This document shows, one piece after another, positions 41,738 to 46,136 of a stretch of 46,136 nucleotides of DNA. The notes under the pieces are model-generated. The model was not told the origin of the DNA, made no database searches, and saw nothing but the letters and a program-made list of their open reading frames with translations. Each line of letters opens with the position of its first letter. Position 1 is the first letter of the stretch. This DNA comes from Caldifarciminota bacterium (GTDB taxonomy: Bacteria > Hydrothermota > Tepidihabitantia > SM23-42): positions 2,266,809 to 2,312,944 of the forward strand of contig CP070686.1 of the NCBI GenBank assembly GCA_020353055.1. The letters are read 5' to 3'. The position numbers were made by a program, and so were the translations under genes.

Positions 41738-42994
41738 CTATTTGGTAAGTGTTAGATACGATATTAAAAGTGATGCAATGACCGCCGTGATTTCCAGATA
41801 GTCCTGCCAGAATTTGAAAACCTGTCGCGGTATGTATATTATATCACCCTCTTCGATAAGAGGGTCACTGTCCGTGTCGAGTTTTTTGGTACCTCTTTTC
41901 ACGTATGCGCTCCCCATACTTGCATCACCGAGGGGACCGCCGGCGATGCCTATATAATCACTGGCACGCAGATTAGGCTGGAATGGAAAGGCCCCGGGGG
42001 TGGCGACCTGCCCCTGTACATAGACCACGGAATTTACAGATGGTATTACAAGGACGTCACCATTCTTCAACCTGATATTCTGCTGGCTGGAAGTATCGGA
42101 GAGTACTTCTAATAGGTTCACATACAGTTTTTCGCCGTTTCTCTCGATATATGTATGCGCAGGGTCAGCCCAGGGCGTGAGGCCTCCGGCCTTCACTATC
42201 AGATCGGCGGCACGTTCCCCTTCGAGTAGTTCGTAAAGTCCCTCACTGGATTTTTCCCTTGCCGCAGTGAGTTCTGCAACGCGCAGCTCATATTCCCTCT
42301 TTCCGAATACTGCACCTTTTACTACGACGGAGTTTTCCATCTGGGGTACTATGATCACGTCTCCATCTTGTACGTAAGGGTTTGTGCGAACATTGCCTGT
42401 TCGGTCAAATTCTGCGAGGTTCACATTAGCGTAAAAGCGCCCCCGTCTCCTCAATTCTATGTTTGCCCTTGAACCAATCGCATTAATACCCCCTGCTTCA
42501 TCGATGACCATCGACACTCGATATATTGGTAGTGCAGGAACGACACCCGGGTTCGTCACTTCACCGACTACAAGCACGTCAAAGGTGCGCATGCCGATAA
42601 GGGTGAGGTCAACATTGAAATTCCTGAGATATCTTGAAAACGCTTTGGCTACCGAGTCCTTGGCCGTCTTGAGGCTCAATCCGTATACCGGGATCGCTGC
42701 TACCACATCATAGTGGGGCATAAATGTTCCTTCCAAGGTCGGGACCGAGGCCACCGGCATATTCAAGGTAAGCTTACCTTCGTAGGTCACTCCTGTTATG
42801 TAGGAATAGTTCGTGGCACCTGTCACCGTTACAAGCAGTGAATCGCCTGGCATCAGCATATATTCTTTGTCAGACACGACTGGTTTCGGGAAATCCACAT
42901 CCTGTCCTGGACTCGAGGTTATTTCTACCTCAGTTGCGTCCAAATTTACGGAACCGACGATAAAAAACATGATCAGCAGCAAGAGTTTTTTCAT
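41738..42994 (-). CDS. SLBB-domain polysaccharide export (OPX/Wza-like) protein
   Basis: 418 aa. Signal peptide (MKKLLLLIMFFIVGSVNLDA), then a polysaccharide-export N-domain (MLMPGDSLLVTVTGATNY, about 47-64). Several SLBB repeats follow (for example FDVLVVGEVTNPGVV, VVVKGAVFGKREY, VVYVQGQVATPGAFP), each followed by a GDVIIVPQ/GDVLVIPS/GDIIYIPR strand. A C-terminal hydrophobic helix (YLEITAVIASLLISYLTL) could anchor it. No Wzx/Wzy/Wzz or glycosyltransferase gene is nearby, so its polysaccharide is unknown. Start 42994 (not TTG 43009, which falls in the -10 box) is fixed by the promoter 6 nt upstream. It is divergent from the TonB receptor gene. Confidence 0.9.
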   Translation of the reverse strand: MKKLLLLIMFFIVGSVNLDATEVEITSSPGQDVDFPKPVVSDKEYMLMPGDSLLVTVTGATNYSYITGVTYEGKLTLNMPVASVPTLEGTFMPHYDVVAAIPVYGLSLKTAKDSVAKAFSRYLRNFNVDLTLIGMRTFDVLVVGEVTNPGVVPALPIYRVSMVIDEAGGINAIGSRANIELRRRGRFYANVNLAEFDRTGNVRTNPYVQDGDVIIVPQMENSVVVKGAVFGKREYELRVAELTAAREKSSEGLYELLEGERAADLIVKAGGLTPWADPAHTYIERNGEKLYVNLLEVLSDTSSQQNIRLKNGDVLVIPSVNSVVYVQGQVATPGAFPFQPNLRASDYIGIAGGPLGDASMGSAYVKRGTKKLDTDSDPLIEEGDIIYIPRQVFKFWQDYLEITAVIASLLISYLTLTK

Positions 42995-43000
42995 GCGTGA

Positions 43001-43029
43001 ATTATACAAAAAATCGTTTAATGTGTCAA
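43001..43029 (-). promoter_or_regulatory. Promoter for SLBB export gene (leaderless)
   Basis: -35 TTGACA (43029-43024), 17-nt spacer, -10 TATAAT (43006-43001), all consensus, then 6 nt to the ATG at 42994. Confidence 0.82.
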
Positions 43030-43066
43030 CATAAAAGAACCGTCTTTGGCTAGCATAAACATCCGC

Positions 43067-43094
43067 TTGACGTGCATTGATATCGCGTTATAAT
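43067..43094 (+). promoter_or_regulatory. Promoter for TonB-receptor operon (leadered)
   Basis: -35 TTGACG (43067-43072), 16-nt spacer, -10 TATAAT (43089-43094), then a leader of about 30 nt with AAAGGAGG shortly before the ATG at 43131. It contrasts with the leaderless promoter facing the other way. Confidence 0.75.
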
Positions 43095-43130
43095 CATTAA
43101 TAAGCAAAAATACAACGAGAAAGGAGGAAT

Positions 43131-45686
43131 ATGGCTAAATTACTACTATTTATCACACCCCTTTTTCTTTATGCGGGTACGGTAGGTAAGATAGCCGGCC
43201 GTGTACTGGATGGTGAGACAAATCAACCACTTGTTGCAGTAGATGTCTATATTGATGCCCTAAGTGCCGGCGGTGCTACGGATCCAGAGGGCTACTACTT
43301 TATCCTGAACATTCCACCCGGTACATATGACGTGGAGGCGTCGATGATCGGCTACCGTGCCGAAATCAAGAAGTCGGTCAGTGTTTTTACCGACCGCACC
43401 ACGTATGTGGATTTCACTCTCGACCCAACGGTTATCGAACTCGAAACGCCTGTTGTCGTGGTTGCGAAGAAGCCAGTCATCGAGATTGACATGACGTCAA
43501 AAGAAACTCGCATAACAAGGGAGCAGTTTGACATTACACCTGTTGAAAAACCAACAGAAGCCTTAGCCTTGCAGGGCGGCGTCACGACCGATGCGGGTGG
43601 CAACCTGCATGTCCGCGGTGGACGCAGCGGAGAGCTTGCATACTACATCGAAGGGATAGAGGTATCAAATGCTTTGTTGGGCAGTGCCCCGGTACTCAAT
43701 AAGAACCTGATATCAGAAATGTCGCTCCTTTCAGGCACTTTCAATGCAGAATACGGAAACATCATGAGTGGTGTTGTTAATATTATCACGCCTGAAGGCG
43801 GGAGAGAGATGTCTGCAAGTTTGGAATACACTTCTTTCTTCATCAACCAATCTCCGTACCGCAAAAAAGATTGGATCAATGATATCGATACTTCGTACTA
43901 CGATGCGCACCGGGATAGCCTGGATGAATCTCAGTACGTGGTGCCTGATCTCGAAGATGTCACTGACTTGGGTAGATTTGGTAAGCATTTCCTGGGCGAA
44001 GTTAATGCCAGTGCAGAAGGTCCGTTTCCTGGTGACTACGCGACACGCTTTTTTATAGCGGGTAACTATTCTAATCAGGAGACTTATCTTCCATTTGGCT
44101 ATGATTTGACCAGATCGGTCAATGGCAAACTCACCCGGAAGTTCGGTACTAATTTCAAGTTACTCGTTGATGCCCAGTACATCGATGAGGAATCGCAGAA
44201 TTACAGTCATTCGTATAAGTATTTGTATTACAACTATCTGGTGAATAACAAGAAGAGTCTGCGCGGCATAGTTGGGGTGAATCATTCACCGGCAAGCAAT
44301 GTCTTCTACAACTTACGCTTTGGTTACATACAGGACAGATTCGAAACCAAAGTACCTTTTGATATTTTTGATATTTCCGGCTCCATTCCAGAACCGATAA
44401 GCGACAATTATTCTGAGTTTTATATTGCAGGTTTTCCTCAATTCCGCCAGGAGGTAAAAACTACCCAGTATATAGCAAAGGCCGACTTGAACTGGCAGTT
44501 GGGGAAGATGCACAGCCTGAAGTTCGGTGCGGAACAGAGTTTCTACATTTTTGAACTCGCGAATCGACAGCAATTATTCCCGCGCACACCGGTCATATAT
44601 CAGCAGTACGAGCAGAGACCCCGGGATGGTGCGGTCTTTTTCCAGGACAAGGTCGAGCATAAGTATCTGGTTGTGAACGCTGGGCTGCGTTTTGACTACA
44701 GCTATCCGAATGCCGCGATGTGGGAAGACATCGAAGATCCCACGTCTGAAGCCAGCGACGTCGGACCGCAATATCAGGTTTCTCCAAGACTCGGTCTGTC
44801 TCATCCGATCACCGATAATGCGATGCTACACTTCGCGTACGGCCATTTCTTCCAGATGCCGCCATATGAAATAATGTATTTCAACACTACCTACATAGAG
44901 AATCCGGAGAGCATGCCACGCTATGGACTGGTAGGTAACCCTCGGGTATTACCGCAACGCACTACCGCATATGAGGTCGGGATAAAGTACGCGATACTCG
45001 ATATATATGGCGTCGACGTGACGTTGTTCCTGAAAGACATAAAGAACCTGCTGGCGACGACCGAAGTGCGAGTATTCCCTTATAATTACATAATCTACAC
45101 GAATGATGACTTTGGCAGTGTGCAGGGTATCGACATTACGCTGCAGCGGGAACTCGTCTCGAACATCGGTTTTAGTGTGAATTACACCTATCAGGTTGCA
45201 CGCGGAAACCGTTCGTTTGCAATGCAAGGTTTCTATGACGTCTACACAGGTTTGCCCGAGCGCATTAAGGAATACTATCTGGATTTTGACCGCAGACATA
45301 CCCTGGCAGGTACTTTTCAATTTCTTTTGACCAAAAACGGTGGGGTCGGCGTGAACTTCAGGGTGGCGAGCGGATTACCTTATACCCCATACATCAGTGA
45401 GGGGGTTGTGGTCGAACAGAATTCTGCACGCATGGATTGGTCCTATTCTCTTGATGTGCTCATACATCAGGGTTTTCAGGTCGGACCCGCCTTACTCGAG
45501 TTTTTCATCAGCGGGACCAACCTCACCGATGCTCTAAATCCCCTGTATGTTTATTCACGTAGCGGCGAACCATGGGAAACGGGTGAAGAGGCGGGGGGAC
45601 TCATGGGTTCACAAGACTATATCATCGATCCTTCGAATGTCGGACCGAGGCGGATGATCAAAGCCGGCGTGAGAATAAAACTATGA
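43131..45686 (+). CDS. TonB-dependent outer-membrane receptor with N-terminal carboxypeptidase-regulatory-like domain
   Basis: 851 aa. Signal peptide (MAKLLLFITPLFLYAG), then a CarboxypepD-regulatory-like beta-sandwich (about 17-100, GKIAGRVLDGETNQPLVAVD, PPGTYDVEASMIGYRA). A plug domain (about 112-225) contains LHVRGGRSGELAYYIEGIEV and NAEYGNIMSGVVNIITPEGG, and a 22-stranded-type barrel runs to the C-terminus. This is the SusC/CarboxypepD-type receptor layout. A SusD partner is not visible; instead the next gene starts 14 nt downstream and encodes an unknown secreted protein. The ligand is unknown. Strong Shine-Dalgarno sequence and its own promoter. Confidence 0.92.
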   Translation: MAKLLLFITPLFLYAGTVGKIAGRVLDGETNQPLVAVDVYIDALSAGGATDPEGYYFILNIPPGTYDVEASMIGYRAEIKKSVSVFTDRTTYVDFTLDPTVIELETPVVVVAKKPVIEIDMTSKETRITREQFDITPVEKPTEALALQGGVTTDAGGNLHVRGGRSGELAYYIEGIEVSNALLGSAPVLNKNLISEMSLLSGTFNAEYGNIMSGVVNIITPEGGREMSASLEYTSFFINQSPYRKKDWINDIDTSYYDAHRDSLDESQYVVPDLEDVTDLGRFGKHFLGEVNASAEGPFPGDYATRFFIAGNYSNQETYLPFGYDLTRSVNGKLTRKFGTNFKLLVDAQYIDEESQNYSHSYKYLYYNYLVNNKKSLRGIVGVNHSPASNVFYNLRFGYIQDRFETKVPFDIFDISGSIPEPISDNYSEFYIAGFPQFRQEVKTTQYIAKADLNWQLGKMHSLKFGAEQSFYIFELANRQQLFPRTPVIYQQYEQRPRDGAVFFQDKVEHKYLVVNAGLRFDYSYPNAAMWEDIEDPTSEASDVGPQYQVSPRLGLSHPITDNAMLHFAYGHFFQMPPYEIMYFNTTYIENPESMPRYGLVGNPRVLPQRTTAYEVGIKYAILDIYGVDVTLFLKDIKNLLATTEVRVFPYNYIIYTNDDFGSVQGIDITLQRELVSNIGFSVNYTYQVARGNRSFAMQGFYDVYTGLPERIKEYYLDFDRRHTLAGTFQFLLTKNGGVGVNFRVASGLPYTPYISEGVVVEQNSARMDWSYSLDVLIHQGFQVGPALLEFFISGTNLTDALNPLYVYSRSGEPWETGEEAGGLMGSQDYIIDPSNVGPRRMIKAGVRIKL

Positions 45687-45700
45687 ACAAGGAGTCGTTA

Positions 45701-46136
45701 TGCTATTAGTTCTATTTTTGATTTTCTATCCCGAAGTCGATAAGGCGGTTGGCATTTCAGACAAAGGTGAATTGTCAAATGTCACATCAAACTTTGGATT
45801 GCTCGCGAATCTGCACTATTTCACGCCAGCATTTCACTGGCCTAATTCCGCGCCTTTTCAACACCAATACAGCCCGGGTTGTGGTATTTTTGCGGCGCGA
45901 AATGACACGGTTATCGAATCTTTTCTGAGCCTGGCAAATCCTGAATGGGCACCGTTAGAAGGTTCTTTTGGCACACTCTATTCAGGCGAGGTGATTACCC
46001 CCGACGGTACACCAGTCATCGCGACCTCAGACAATATTGAAACCTGGCCATTGATTGGTGGTGTACGTACCTGGCCCGGTCCATATCGCAAAGATAGTAC
46101 CGGCCAGCAGGTGGTTGGTGAGTTCACCTCTGACCA
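45701..46136 (+). CDS. Secreted protein of unknown function, 3'-truncated by window end
   Basis: An open frame of 145 codons runs off the window edge without a stop. It begins MLLVLFLIFYPEVDKAVG, a short signal-peptide-like start, with AAGGAG 6 nt before the ATG. It continues with a mature part containing NFGLLANLHYFTPAFHWP, SPGCGIFAARNDTV and GVRTWPGPYRKDSTGQQV. It follows the TonB-receptor gene by 14 nt, so the pair is probably an operon. The composition (Trp/Pro/Gly-rich, many Asp/Thr) looks like an extracellular or surface protein. I do not recognise the family, and the C-terminal part is missing. Confidence 0.72.

Overview
The window reads as chromosomal DNA of an uncultivated diderm bacterium. 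Evidence for two membranes is a TonB-dependent receptor, two patatin-POTRA-barrel proteins, a further predicted outer-membrane barrel and an SLBB polysaccharide-export protein. Gene content and style (FlgD-like C-terminal repeat on a secreted subtilase, split GMP synthetase, PurS-PurL fusion, inositol-1-phosphate synthase, PATAN/TPR proteins) fit a candidate phylum such as WOR-3/Stahlbacteria or a relative. That placement is an inference from gene style, not from a marker tree. I saw no rRNA, tRNA, CRISPR array, insertion sequence or prophage.

Layout. 1-7556: a near-origin-like housekeeping block holds the 3' part of mnmG, a site-2-type M50 protease, a tiny DUF2273-like membrane protein, PrsW, tsaD, the PP-loop subunit of GMP synthetase, parA and parB. 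7691-12361: an operon of a Roadblock/LC7 protein, a protein with two DnaA-type AAA+ domains and no DNA-binding domain, a PATAN(DUF4388)-TPR protein and an inositol-monophosphatase-family enzyme. This is the best candidate for an undescribed system. 12379-15549 (minus): folD, mtnA and a predicted outer-membrane barrel. 15766-22151 (plus): inositol-3-phosphate synthase, tmk, a C-terminal processing protease, a small membrane ORF lacking a normal start, and a PurS-PurL fusion. 22152-28909 (minus): ispF, rhomboid, a subtilase with an inserted beta-propeller, and a K+ channel plus an APC permease fused to a PTS EIIA domain. 28998-33111 (plus): an ABC-2 exporter with two permeases, then a sodium:solute symporter. 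33128-38263 (minus): two tandem patatin-Omp85 proteins and a SEC-C protein. 38433-41634 (minus): a tightly coupled four-gene operon around a FN3-DUF6754 membrane protein, function unknown. 41738-46136: an SLBB export protein divergent from a TonB-dependent receptor and a truncated secreted protein.

The most general observation concerns gene starts. Ten genes, nearly all first in their transcription unit, have a good sigma-70-type promoter (TTGACA-like, 16-17 nt, TATAAT-like) whose -10 box ends only 5-8 nt before the start codon, so their mRNAs should be leaderless. Other first genes have a leader with AGGAGG, and several inner operon genes also have an AGGAGG or start by ATGA/GTGA/TAATG overlap. 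This let me correct several starts. Two intergenic regions also carry the same composite repeat (AACG every 9 nt running into TGTTAA and ATTCGAAATTCG-like sequence), each abutting the stop codon of a minus-strand gene.
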